Source: JBBDXS01 sp040902195
GTDB lineage: Bacteria > Chloroflexota > Dehalococcoidia > DSTF01 > RBG-16-68-14
Direction of reading: 5' to 3'
Length of the DNA: 64,000 bases
Assembly: GCA_040902195.1 (NCBI GenBank)
Contig: JBBDXS010000003.1
Location: forward strand, 1-64,000
The position numbers were made by a program, and so were the translations under genes. This document shows positions 31,525-43,149 of the stretch, piece after piece. Position 1 is the first letter of the stretch; every line of letters starts with the position of its first letter. Below the pieces are notes generated by a model. It saw only the letters and a list, made by a program, of their open reading frames with translations, did no database searches and was not told the origin of the DNA.

Positions 31525-32392
31525 GGGAAGCAAACGCCTCGTCGATGCGATGAACAACGCCCTCTCGGAGGAGCTGGCGTCGATCGTCCAGTACCTCTGG
31601 CACCACATCCAGGCGCGCGGGATCGATAGCGCCGCGATCGCGGAGCGATTCAAGGCGATCTCGATGGTAGAGATGGACCACGCCGAACGCATCGCGGAGC
31701 GGATCGACCTGCTCGGCGGGCAGCCTACGACCGCGCTGGACGCGATCGCGCCCGGCACGCACGGCGACGTGGCGCGGATGTTGGCCGACAACCTCAAGGC
31801 TGAAGAGAAGGCCGTCGAGATGTACCGCGAGCTGGTGCGCATCGCGCGGGAGGAGAACGACCCGGTGTCGCGCGTGCTGCTCGAGGACATCCTAGGGCAG
31901 ACCGAAGACCACACGCACGAGCTTCGCAAGCTGGCCGCCAACGGTGGCAAGCCGGCGGGAGCGAGCGCGCCGGGCAAGAAGACCTCGCCGCTGATCGACG
32001 CGCTGAACGTCGCGGTCTCGGACGAGCTGGCATCGATCTTCCAGTACCAGTGGCACCACGTCATGGCGAAAGGCATCGCCTCGCCAGCGATCATCGATAT
32101 GTTCGAGAGCCACTCGATGGACGAGATGCGGCACGCGTACAGCTTCGCGGAGCGCATCGACTTGCTGGGCGGCGACTTGACCGTCGCGCTGCACGAGATC
32201 AAGGTAGGCGGCTCGCTGGAGCAGATGATCCGTGATGACCTCGATGGTGAGTACCGCGCCATCGAGATGTACAAGGGGTACGTCGCGCTAGCGGAACGAG
32301 AGAACGATCCGGTGACCCGTCGCTTGCTAGAAGACGCGCTCGGGAACGAAGAAGCGCACGCGAACGATTGGGAGACCGTACTGGGACAATGA
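31517..32392 (+). CDS. Tandem double ferritin-like (bacterioferritin-type) protein
   Basis: Two homologous ferritin-like four-helix domains lie in one chain of 291 residues, at about 5-145 and 155-290. Each has an EELASI/DELASI helix with Glu, an EMDH/EMRH helix, and the diiron-type E...EDHTHE or NEEAHA helix. The linker is GGKPAGASAPGKKTS. Bacterioferritins store or oxidise iron; a fused pair would form a covalent dimer. The start lies inside ilvC, so the gene is translationally coupled. A link to iron-sulfur enzymes of this operon (LeuCD) is speculation. Confidence 0.85.
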   Translation: MPKGSKRLVDAMNNALSEELASIVQYLWHHIQARGIDSAAIAERFKAISMVEMDHAERIAERIDLLGGQPTTALDAIAPGTHGDVARMLADNLKAEEKAVEMYRELVRIAREENDPVSRVLLEDILGQTEDHTHELRKLAANGGKPAGASAPGKKTSPLIDALNVAVSDELASIFQYQWHHVMAKGIASPAIIDMFESHSMDEMRHAYSFAERIDLLGGDLTVALHEIKVGGSLEQMIRDDLDGEYRAIEMYKGYVALAERENDPVTRRLLEDALGNEEAHANDWETVLGQ

Positions 32393-32494
32393 GATGATCT
32401 ATCGAACAAGCCAGTTGCTCAACCTGCCCTGGCCCTCCGTCCTTCCCAATTTGGGGAACGACGAGAGGGCCCAGCGGGCCAAGCTGTGTGCCGG

Positions 32495-32512
32495 GCAGGG
32501 CTGAAGCCCTGC
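32495..32512. repeat. GCAGGGCT-GA-AGCCCTGC palindrome
   Basis: A perfect 8-bp inverted repeat with 2-nt loop lies in the 147-nt gap between the ferritin-like gene and leuA. It is related to the elements at 6548 and 19424. It could act as a processing or attenuation hairpin. Confidence 0.55.
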
Positions 32513-32539
32513 AGCTACGAGAAAGGTTGAGTAAACATC

Positions 32540-34114
<1,575 letters not shown>

Positions 34115-34152
34115 CCCTCACCCCCGACCCTTCTCCCGCTGCGGGAGAGGGG
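34115..34152. repeat. CTCTCCC/GGGAGAGG palindromic repeat (inverted orientation)
   Basis: CCCTCACCCCCGACCCTTCTCCCGCTGCGGGAGAGGGG-type sequence forms a hairpin directly after the leuA stop. This is the fourth copy of the family. It may act as a transcript-stabilising or terminating hairpin inside the operon. Confidence 0.6.
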
Positions 34153-34247
34153 AGATTGGGAAGGTGCGTCAGACTAACGAACACCGAAGGCTCGCCGGGC
34201 CGGAGCTATACTTTAAGACAGCCGTTACTGGAGAAAGAGAGCCAGCC

Positions 34248-35531
34248 ATGGGCATGACACTCGCGGAGAAGATCCTCGCTGCGCATAGCGGCCGGAAGTC
34301 GGTCTCGCCGGGCGACCTGATCAACGTGAAGGTCGATCTGGTGATGGCCAACGACATCACCGCGCCCATCGCCATCGAGCAGTTCCGCAAGCTGGGCGTG
34401 GCGGACGTTTTCGATGAGCAGCGCGTGGTCTTCGTGCCATCGCACTTCGCCCCGGCGCGGGACATCGCGACGGCGGCGCAACTGAAGGTGATGCGCGACT
34501 TCGCGAAGGAGTCCGGCATCGTCTACTACGAGCTAGGTGAGGCGGGCATCGAGCACATCCTGCTGCCCTGGAAGGGACACGTCGTGCCCGGCGACGTCTA
34601 CTGCGGCGCCGATTCGCACACACCGACCGTCGGCGCGCTAGGCGCCTTCGCGACGGGCATGGGCAGCACGGACATCGCGATGGCGATGGCCACCGGCGAG
34701 GTCTGGATGAAGGTACCGGAAACGCAGCGCTTCATCTACCACGGCAAGATGGGAAAGTGGACGCGCAGCAAGGACCTGATCCTGCACACCATCGGCACGA
34801 TCGGCACCGACGGCGCAACGTACCGTGCGATGCTCTTCGAGGGCGAGGCGCTGAAGCACATGTCGATGGACGCGCGCTTTACGATGACGAACATGGCCGC
34901 CGAGGCGGGCGCGAAGACAGGCATGGTGCCAGTCGATGAGGTCACGCTGGACTACGTGCGCCCGCGCGCGAAGCGAGAGTGGACGGTCTACGAAGCCGAC
35001 CCGGATGCGCACTACGAGGCGACATACGAGTTCGACGCGTCGACGATCGAGCCGACGGTTGCCATGCCGTTCAGTCCCGGCAACACGAAGACGATCGGCG
35101 AGCTGGCGAACCAGGAGATCAAGATCGACCAGGTGTTCATCGGCTCGTGCACGAACGCGCGCATGGAAGACCTGCGCGAGGCGGCAGACATCATGCGTGG
35201 GCGCAAAGTTGCGCAGTGGGTGCGCTGCATCGTCATCCCGGCAACGCAGGACATCTTCCTGGAGGCGCTGAAGGAGGGGTTGATCGAGACGTTTACGGAG
35301 GCAGGTTGTCAGGTAAGCGCCGCGACGTGCGGCCCCTGCCTCGGGGGCCATTACGGCGTGCTCGGCGAAGGCGAACGCTGCGTCTCGACATCGAACCGAA
35401 ACTTCCCGGGGCGCATGGGCCACCCAAAGGCCGAGGCGTTCCTGGTGAATCCGGCGCTGGCGGCGGCCGCGGCCATCACAGGCCGCATCTGCCACCCGGA
35501 AGAGGTCGTAGGAAAGGTAGCGGTAGGATGA
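34248..35531 (+). CDS. leuC: 3-isopropylmalate dehydratase large subunit
   Basis: The 427-residue aconitase-family protein has ADSHTPTVGALGAFATGMGSTD, an Fe-S ligand Cys in GSCTNAR, and two more in ATCGPCLGGH. It isomerises 2- to 3-isopropylmalate through a [4Fe-4S] cluster. The short form fits the homoaconitase/LeuC group of archaea and many bacteria rather than the 470-residue E. coli type. The ATG at 34248 starts the conserved MTLAEKILAAHSG. It overlaps leuD by 4 nt. Confidence 0.94.
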   Translation: MGMTLAEKILAAHSGRKSVSPGDLINVKVDLVMANDITAPIAIEQFRKLGVADVFDEQRVVFVPSHFAPARDIATAAQLKVMRDFAKESGIVYYELGEAGIEHILLPWKGHVVPGDVYCGADSHTPTVGALGAFATGMGSTDIAMAMATGEVWMKVPETQRFIYHGKMGKWTRSKDLILHTIGTIGTDGATYRAMLFEGEALKHMSMDARFTMTNMAAEAGAKTGMVPVDEVTLDYVRPRAKREWTVYEADPDAHYEATYEFDASTIEPTVAMPFSPGNTKTIGELANQEIKIDQVFIGSCTNARMEDLREAADIMRGRKVAQWVRCIVIPATQDIFLEALKEGLIETFTEAGCQVSAATCGPCLGGHYGVLGEGERCVSTSNRNFPGRMGHPKAEAFLVNPALAAAAAITGRICHPEEVVGKVAVG

Positions 35532-36031
35532 CACTAAGAGGAAAAGTCCACAAGTTCGGCGCGCACATCGATACGGACCAGATCATACCGGCGAAGTACC
35601 TGGTGACGACCGATCCGGTGGAGCTGGGCGCGCACGTGATGGAGAACAACGACCCGGACTTCCCGAGCAAGGTGTCGCACGGAGACATCATGGTGGCCGA
35701 CATCAACTTCGGCTGCGGTTCGTCGCGGGAGCACGCGCCGATCGCGATCCGCGGCGCCGGCGTGAGCGCCGTCATCGCGAAGAGCTTCGCGCGCATCTTC
35801 TTCCGCAACGCGATCAACCTCGGCCTGCCGGTGCTGGAGTGCCCGGAGGCCGTCGACGCCATCGAGGCGGGCGACGAGGTGGAGATCGACCTCTCGACGG
35901 GAAAGATCCGCGACCTGACGACAGAAGAGGTGTTCGTCGCCAGGCCGTACGAGCCGTTCATGATGGACATCATCAACGCCGGCGGCCTGGTCGAATACAC
36001 GAAGCGGAAGCTCGCGGCGCAGAAGGCGTAG
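35528..36031 (+). CDS. leuD: 3-isopropylmalate dehydratase small subunit
   Basis: This is the 167-residue swivelling domain subunit. The signature is GAHIDTDQIIPAKYL, then FGCGSSREHAP with the substrate-binding Ser-Arg, then FARIFFRNAINLGLP. It pairs with LeuC. The ATGA overlap with leuC supports equimolar production. Its length is the short archaeal/anaerobe type, in agreement with LeuC. Confidence 0.95.
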   Translation: MTLRGKVHKFGAHIDTDQIIPAKYLVTTDPVELGAHVMENNDPDFPSKVSHGDIMVADINFGCGSSREHAPIAIRGAGVSAVIAKSFARIFFRNAINLGLPVLECPEAVDAIEAGDEVEIDLSTGKIRDLTTEEVFVARPYEPFMMDIINAGGLVEYTKRKLAAQKA

Positions 36032-36032
36032 G

Positions 36033-36197
36033 ATGACCGATCGACCGCGCCCCAGCTTCCGGAGCGTGATCTCGAACTGGCGCGAGTCGTCGCTACCGGT
36101 GCCGAAACGTGTCGGCGTCGCGATGCTGAACTGGAGCCGCCGATTTCGCATCCCGCCGCGGGACTGCTGCGGCCACCCGGGCGACCCCGGCTGCTGA
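36033..36197 (+). CDS. Small Cys-rich hypothetical protein
   Basis: This 54-residue basic protein starts 1 nt after the leuD stop. It has an Arg-rich body and a C-terminal RDCCGHPGDPGC, with three Cys and a His in a compact, possibly metal-binding motif. GTAGG of the leuD end can serve as Shine-Dalgarno. Its place inside the leu operon suggests co-expression. I do not know its function. The codon pattern and tight spacing argue that it is real. Confidence 0.6.
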   Translation: MTDRPRPSFRSVISNWRESSLPVPKRVGVAMLNWSRRFRIPPRDCCGHPGDPGC

Positions 36198-36208
36198 CAG
36201 GTCCCGCC

Positions 36209-36274
36209 GGAGTCCGGTACGGACTCCTCCGAGGATACGCCGTAGCAGGGGCGTTCAATTGAACGCCCCCTACG
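36209..36274. repeat. Two palindromes between leuD and cimA
   Basis: GGAGTCCG-GTA-CGGACTCC (36209-36227) and a long perfect palindrome centred on CAATTG (36249-36270, arms GGGGCGTT/AACGCCCC, extended by CGTAG/CTACG to 36241-36274) lie in the 321-nt gap 36198-36518. A third hairpin (CGCCCCCG...CGGGGGCG, about 36409-36436) precedes cimA. No convincing gene is seen in the gap. Confidence 0.65.
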
Positions 36275-36518
36275 TTGTCCCCATCCGCGGCTTTCGGATA
36301 CCCGTTCGTTAGGGATAACCCTCTCCCGTGGCCGAGGGGCGTGTGCTATCGTTATGGCGAGATGAAACACCGCTCGCCCTTCGCGACGGACTTGATGGAG
36401 GACACCTCACGCCCCCGGCCACTGCGTCGGGGGCGGGCGATTGGCGTCGCCTCCACGCCCATCGCCTAACACGATTCCTTCCACGGAAGGACACGCACCC
36501 AACGGAGGTACCCACCTG

Positions 36519-38102
<1,584 letters not shown>

Positions 38103-38107
38103 CGCGA

Positions 38108-39682
38108 TCAGGCCCTAGTTCCTGGTTCCCTGACCCTTATTCCATTCTTGGGCAGGGGCAACTCCACGAAAAACTCGGTCCCTTGCTCGCGGTCGCTTGT
38201 TGCGCCAATCGTGCCGGCGTGCGCCTGGACGACCTCGCTCACGATGGCGAGGCCGAGACCGGCGCCGCCACCCTGGCGGCTGCGGTTGCGGTCGACCTGG
38301 AAGAAGCGCTCGAAGACGCGCGCCAGCTCATCTGCCGGGATGTAGGAGCCCGTGTTGTGCACGCCGACGCGCACGATGCCGTTGTGCGACTCGGCGCGCA
38401 CGGAGACCTCGCCGTCCTGTCCGGCGTGGCGCACTGCGTTATCGATGAGGTTGGAGAACGCCTGCTCGAGGCGTCGGCTATCGCCCTCGATCTGCGGGAG
38501 CGGCGGCACGTCGACCTGGATCTTCGTGCCGGACTGGCGCACCTGCCAATCGAAGCGGCCAGCGCAATCGCGTAGCAGCTCCTGCAGATCGACCGGCTCG
38601 CGTTGCATGACGGCTTCGCCCGACTCGAGACGCGACAGGTCGATGAGGTCGTCGACGAGCTGCCGCATGCGCTGCGCCTCTTCGTTGATGATACGCCCCG
38701 CCTGCCGGTACTCCTCGTCCGAGCCGATCGCGTTCTCCTCCAGCGCCTGCGAAAAGCCCTGGATGGAGGTGAGTGGCGTCCGTAGCTCATGCGAGACGTT
38801 CGCGAGCAAGTCACGCATCATCCGGTGGGAGCCGCTCACCTCCGTCGCCATGGCGTTAAACGCCCTTGCGAGGCGAGCCACCTCGTCCTGGCCACGCACG
38901 TCGAGGTGCTGATCGTAGTTTCCGACGGCCATCTCCTGCGCCGCTCTCGTTACGCTGCCGAGACGCCCCGTCACGGAGCGCGCGAGCAAGACCGCTACGA
39001 CGGCCGACGCGAGGAGCGCGATTGCGGCCGCGATCGCGAGCGGTGGCACGATGTCCTGCCAGGCGGAACTGATCTCGTCCTCCGAGACAGCCACGATGGG
39101 CCGCAGCCTGGGGAGCGGCAGCGTGCGGACCGAATCCGGCTGGGACGCCAGCTCCTGGATCAGCTCGGTGAGGTCCGGAGACTGGCCTTGCGACGACGTG
39201 ATGTAGATCAGCGTCTGGAGCTGAATGATCCGGTTCGTGGAGAGCTGTAGCGTATCGCCGGGGGGCGCGAACAACAGGAGGTCGCCGCCATCCGAATCGT
39301 ACTTCGCCATGCGAAACTCTGAGCTGCCGCGCTTCGTGATGTCGCCGCCCGGCTGCAAGAACGCATCGACGGTGTTCCCCGCCAGGCGCGACTGCGAATC
39401 AAAAACAACGCGGCCGGTCGCGTCGACGAGGAGCACGCGCACGTCGAAGCTCTGCGCGTAATCGAGAACGGTGTTTTGCACTTCCGCCTCGCTGACGTCG
39501 CGTTGCTCGAGCAGCGCGACCGCGAGGTTGAGCGGCTCGGCCAGGCGGCCGACGCGCTCCTCGGCGGACTCGCGCTCCTTATCGCGCAGCAAGAACAGCG
39601 TGCCGATAGCCGAGAGCGTCAGCGAGAAGACGATGACGAGCGCGAACGCAAGGACAATGCGGGAGCTAAGAGTCCTCAGCAC
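38108..39682 (-). CDS. Sensor histidine kinase
   Basis: This 524-residue kinase has a membrane helix at about 8-30, an extracytoplasmic sensor region (35-210), a second helix (213-235), HAMP (236-288), HisKA with His298 in ANVSHELRTPLTS, and HATPase_c (N box NLIDNAVRHA, G boxes GAGLGLAIV). It pairs with the response regulator whose gene overlaps it by 17 nt. The signal is unknown. The architecture resembles PhoR/BaeS-type kinases. Confidence 0.93.
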   Translation of the reverse strand: MLRTLSSRIVLAFALVIVFSLTLSAIGTLFLLRDKERESAEERVGRLAEPLNLAVALLEQRDVSEAEVQNTVLDYAQSFDVRVLLVDATGRVVFDSQSRLAGNTVDAFLQPGGDITKRGSSEFRMAKYDSDGGDLLLFAPPGDTLQLSTNRIIQLQTLIYITSSQGQSPDLTELIQELASQPDSVRTLPLPRLRPIVAVSEDEISSAWQDIVPPLAIAAAIALLASAVVAVLLARSVTGRLGSVTRAAQEMAVGNYDQHLDVRGQDEVARLARAFNAMATEVSGSHRMMRDLLANVSHELRTPLTSIQGFSQALEENAIGSDEEYRQAGRIINEEAQRMRQLVDDLIDLSRLESGEAVMQREPVDLQELLRDCAGRFDWQVRQSGTKIQVDVPPLPQIEGDSRRLEQAFSNLIDNAVRHAGQDGEVSVRAESHNGIVRVGVHNTGSYIPADELARVFERFFQVDRNRSRQGGGAGLGLAIVSEVVQAHAGTIGATSDREQGTEFFVELPLPKNGIRVREPGTRA

Positions 39683-40361
39683 CTGAATCCACCACCAGCT
39701 TGTAGCCGACGCCCCAGACCGTCTGAATCTTCACGTGCTTGGCGCCCGACATCTTTTCGCGCAGCCAGGCGACGTGGACATCAATGGTTCTCGTATCGCC
39801 GTAGTAGTCGGAACCCCAGACGATCTGGAGCAGGCGTTCTCGGTCGAGCACGATGCCCGGGTGGCGCATGAACGCGGCGAGCAGATCGAACTCCTTGGCG
39901 CGAAGCGTGATCTGCTTCTGTTCGATCGTCACCTCGCGGCGGGCGACGTCGAGGCGCAGGCTGTCGGCTTCGAGGACGGGCTCCGTCGACTCCTCCTGCC
40001 GGGCGCGGCGCAGGACGGCCTTCACGCGCGCGACCAGCTCGCGCGGGTTAAACGGCTTCGTGACGTAATCGTCCGCGCCCAGCTCGAGGCCGACGATGCG
40101 GTCGACGTCGTCGCCGCGGGCAGTAACGAAAATGATCGGGACGTTGCTCGTCTTGCGGAGCTCCTTGGCGACAGAGAGACCGTCCATGCCGGGCATCATG
40201 ATGTCCAGGATGACCAGGTCGGGCCGGACAGTCTTGAACTTCTCGAGGGCCTGCTCGCCATCGAAGGCGGACTCGACCTGAAAGCCTTCCTTATCGAGGT
40301 AGAGGCGGGCGAGCTGAACGATGTTCTTTTCGTCGTCGACGACGAGGATCGTACTCGGCAT
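39666..40361 (-). CDS. OmpR/PhoB-family response regulator
   Basis: The 231-residue regulator has a receiver domain with acidic DDE (9-11), phospho-acceptor Asp53 in LVILDIMMPGMDG and Lys in YVTKPF, and a C-terminal winged helix (about 130-228, with FDLLAAFMRHPG and WGSDYYGDTRTIDVHVAWLREK). GGAGGGG precedes ATG 40361. It is transcribed first, followed by the overlapping kinase gene. The target genes are unknown. Confidence 0.94.
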   Translation of the reverse strand: MPSTILVVDDEKNIVQLARLYLDKEGFQVESAFDGEQALEKFKTVRPDLVILDIMMPGMDGLSVAKELRKTSNVPIIFVTARGDDVDRIVGLELGADDYVTKPFNPRELVARVKAVLRRARQEESTEPVLEADSLRLDVARREVTIEQKQITLRAKEFDLLAAFMRHPGIVLDRERLLQIVWGSDYYGDTRTIDVHVAWLREKMSGAKHVKIQTVWGVGYKLVVDSGAEDS

Positions 40362-40715
40362 GGGGTACCCCTCCGGGCCTTCCGCCCGATGAGCTTCCTT
40401 TACTATAACGCGACCGGAGGGTGGAACGATGCGAAACGGGGCGAACCGCGTGGACTCCCTGCCTCCAAGCTGTGCACAGCCTCGCAACCTTGCGACTATG
40501 TGCCCGCGGTCCGCCCTTACTTGTTATCCTCCGATCCAATCAATAACTTGACAATAACAGGCTGTTAAGTCTGGGTTAACTGGCGGAGCGCCCCCCGGCA
40601 TGTCTATTCAGGCCCAAACGAGCCTGCTATACTCTGGCTTACCCCGTTATCGCGTGGGCTCCTGGCGGGCCCTGGCGATCTGTGCGTCCCAGGGAAGAGT
40701 CGGCGGAGGTGGTCT
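40362..40715. other. Intergenic region between divergent genes
   Basis: The 354-nt gap must hold the promoter of the two-component operon (minus; TATAGT-like box near 40403) and that of the zinc-ribbon gene (plus; TATACT near 40628, weak -35). An AT-richer patch with TTGACA lies near 40550. I see no gene or structured RNA. Confidence 0.4.
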
Positions 40716-40928
40716 GTGGAACTGAACAGCCTTCCAAAATGTCAGAAGTGCAAGATCGGCGAACTGGTCCCGCTCTCGGACTTCGGGAGTCAGGGCGCGG
40801 CGATACACTTTAAGGCGTGGGCGTGCACAAATCCTGAGTGCGGCTTCAACCTGAAGATCCGCAATGGGGACCTCATCATCGGGGAGCCGATCAGCAACGG
40901 GGCGATGCACACGCCCCGCGTCCGCTAG
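40716..40928 (+). CDS. Small zinc-ribbon protein
   Basis: The 70-residue protein has CQKC at 9-12 and CTNPEC at about 37-42, forming a zinc knuckle pair, with a beta-rich body. The GTG start is preceded by GGCGGAGG. It is a stand-alone gene between the two-component system and the convergent end of the polysaccharide operon. The function is unknown; such minimal ribbons often bind nucleic acids or protein partners. Confidence 0.72.
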   Translation: MELNSLPKCQKCKIGELVPLSDFGSQGAAIHFKAWACTNPECGFNLKIRNGDLIIGEPISNGAMHTPRVR

Positions 40929-40942
40929 CCAGCGAACCTTCG

Positions 40943-42178
40943 CTACCGGCCGATGCCGGCGTACCACACGTCTGCGGCCTCTACCTTCGCGCGATCGAGC
41001 ACGTTGCGACCGTCCAGCACAGCTCGCAGCCCCGCGAACGAGCCGAAGTCCAGCTCCCCGTACGCATCGTGCAGCGCCTGCACGACGATCGCGTCGACAC
41101 GCAGAGGGAACGCCTCCGGCGGCTCGAGCCCGAGCGCGCGGATCTCATCGTCGGAGAACCACGGGTCGTGTACGAGCGGCCGCGCGCCACGCGCGCGCAG
41201 CGCCTCGGCGAGCAGCAGCGCGCTCGAGTACGCGGACTCCTTCACATTGGGCCGGTAGGCCAGCCCCAGGATGAGCACCGTCGCGCCGGCGAGCGAACCG
41301 AGCGCTTCCTCGAGCTTCGCAATGCCGTAGGCGGCCATCGAGTCGTTGGCCTCCCGCGCGCGCGCTGCGATCTCGACGGCGCCTTCGGGCAGAAAGTGCG
41401 GGTAAACCGGTAAGCAGTGGCCGCCCACGCCGACGCCGGGCTGGTGCAGATGCGAGTACGGCTGCGTGTTCGCCGCATCGATCGCCTCTGTTGCGTCGAC
41501 GCCGGCCGAGTCCGCGTAGCGCGCGAGCTCGCCGGCCAGCGCGATGTTCACGTCACGATAGATCCCCTCCGCCAGCTTGGCGAACTCTGCCGTCTCGGGA
41601 TCGCGCACGCGCAGGAGGCAGGGAGCTTCGAGCGCGGCGCTGTAGAACGCCTCAGCCTTCTGCCAGCTCGCATCATCGAGCGGGCCGATGATCTTCGGGT
41701 AGGTCTTGAGATCGCGCAGGATGCGCCCGGAAGACACGCGCTCCGGGCTCGCGGCGAGCAGCGTGTCCGGCAGCTTCGCCCCTACCCGGCCCCGCGTCGT
41801 GCCTACGGGTACCGTGCTCTCGACGACGACGAGCGTGCCCGGCCGCAGACCCGCCGCGATCGCGTCGACAGCGGCGTCGAGGTGAGAGAAGTCGGGCGCG
41901 CGCTGCGGCGTGAGGCCGACGGGCACGATGACGACCACAACGTCGCTGTCCGCGACGGCGGCCGGGGTGTCGGTCGTGGCGTGGAGGCGCTTGTCGCGCA
42001 GCGCCGCGGCGAGGCCCGCTTCGAGGCCTTCCTCTCCCGCGATCGGGCAGTCGCCCGCGTTGATCCGCTCGACGCGGGCCGGGTCGATATCGCAGCCAGA
42101 GACATCGAGGCCGCGCGACGCGTATTGCACGGCGAGCGGCAGGCCGATCTTGCCGAGGCCGACGACGGCGACCCTCAC
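40943..42178 (-). CDS. wbpA: UDP-N-acetylglucosamine/-mannosamine 6-dehydrogenase
   Basis: The 411-residue nucleotide-sugar dehydrogenase has the NAD motif GLGKIGLPLA, the catalytic Cys in GVGGHCLPVYP and the C-terminal ILGLAYRPNVKES. Together with the four genes upstream (oxidoreductase, aminotransferase, acetyltransferase, 2-epimerase) it makes the five-enzyme set known from P. aeruginosa WbpA-B-E-D-I, so oxidation of UDP-GlcNAc to UDP-GlcNAcA is the likely reaction. The alternative is a WecC-type ManNAc dehydrogenase. It is the last gene of the operon and overlaps the preceding one by 4 nt. Confidence 0.85.
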   Translation of the reverse strand: MRVAVVGLGKIGLPLAVQYASRGLDVSGCDIDPARVERINAGDCPIAGEEGLEAGLAAALRDKRLHATTDTPAAVADSDVVVVIVPVGLTPQRAPDFSHLDAAVDAIAAGLRPGTLVVVESTVPVGTTRGRVGAKLPDTLLAASPERVSSGRILRDLKTYPKIIGPLDDASWQKAEAFYSAALEAPCLLRVRDPETAEFAKLAEGIYRDVNIALAGELARYADSAGVDATEAIDAANTQPYSHLHQPGVGVGGHCLPVYPHFLPEGAVEIAARAREANDSMAAYGIAKLEEALGSLAGATVLILGLAYRPNVKESAYSSALLLAEALRARGARPLVHDPWFSDDEIRALGLEPPEAFPLRVDAIVVQALHDAYGELDFGSFAGLRAVLDGRNVLDRAKVEAADVWYAGIGR

Positions 42179-43149
42179 TTCGCCGCGCCCTCTGCCGTCA
42201 AACGCACCGTCTCGCCGCTGCGGGCGGACTCGATCAGCGCCTCGACGACACGCATCGCGGCGACGGCGTCGTCCGCAGTGACGGTGGGTCCTTCTTCGCG
42301 TCGCGCAACGCGGAGGAAGGCCTCCAGCTCGTGCCTGAGTGGCTCGCCGCGATCGCGGAGCTGGCGCACATCGAGATCGGCCGGCTGGCCGCCGCGGTTG
42401 ATCTGCACGCTTCCCAGCCAGAGGCGGCCTGTGAACGTGCAGCCCTCGGCGGCGCCCCAGAGCGTGCGGTCCTTATCGGGCGAAAGCCAGTTCACGTTCA
42501 GCGCTGCGGCGACACCGTTATCCAGACGCAGCAGCGCGGTCAGCGCATCCTCGAACGGCGTGCGGATGCCCGACTGCGTAATCGCACTCACGTGCGTGAT
42601 CTCGCTAGCGAAGACGTAGCGCAGCACATCGATGTCGTGCGTCGCGAGATCGTGCACGACACCTACGTCGCGCTCGCGCTCGAAGAACGGGCCGATGCGG
42701 GTCGCCTGCACCTCGAACACCCGGCCGAACTCGCCGCCTTCGATGCAGCGCTTGATCTCCTGCACGACGGGGTTGAACCGCTCGACATGCCCCACCATCA
42801 ACGGCACGTCCGCGGCCACGGCCGCGTCGCGCAGGCGCAGGCACTCGTCGAGATCGGCGCCGAGCGGCTTCTCCACGAGAAGCGGAAGCGCGCGATCGAT
42901 GCAGGCGAGCGCCACCTCGGCGTGCAGTCGTGTCGGTACGGCGATCGTGATGGCGTCGAGCTGCTCGCGCGCGAGCAGGTCTCGATAATCACGATACGCC
43001 TTCGCGCCGTGCGCGGCAGCGCGAGCGCGGGCTTCATCCGCGTCACAGACGGCGACGAGCTCGGCGTCCGGCAGCTCCGCGAGGACCCGCGCGTGGTTCG
43101 CGCCCATCGAGCCCGCGCCGATGACCGCGATACGCACGAGGTCAGCCAC
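42175..43149 (-). CDS. wbpB: Gfo/Idh/MocA oxidoreductase (WbpB-like)
   Basis: The 324-residue NAD-dependent enzyme has the Rossmann motif GAGSMGANHARVL at 10-22, the EKPLG motif (VEKPLGADLDECL) and the DLATHDIDVLRYVF catalytic region. In the Wbp path it oxidises C3 of UDP-GlcNAcA so that the aminotransferase can act. Assignment of the exact substrate depends on the context, which is complete here. It overlaps both neighbours. Confidence 0.85.
   Translation of the reverse strand: MADLVRIAVIGAGSMGANHARVLAELPDAELVAVCDADEARARAAAHGAKAYRDYRDLLAREQLDAITIAVPTRLHAEVALACIDRALPLLVEKPLGADLDECLRLRDAAVAADVPLMVGHVERFNPVVQEIKRCIEGGEFGRVFEVQATRIGPFFERERDVGVVHDLATHDIDVLRYVFASEITHVSAITQSGIRTPFEDALTALLRLDNGVAAALNVNWLSPDKDRTLWGAAEGCTFTGRLWLGSVQINRGGQPADLDVRQLRDRGEPLRHELEAFLRVARREEGPTVTADDAVAAMRVVEALIESARSGETVRLTAEGAAK

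Noticed and set aside
36362..36469. 35-codon frame before cimA as a possible leader peptide
   Set aside because: It is not enriched in branched-chain residues (few Leu/Ile/Val) and has no clear Shine-Dalgarno sequence; the hairpins there are reported instead.
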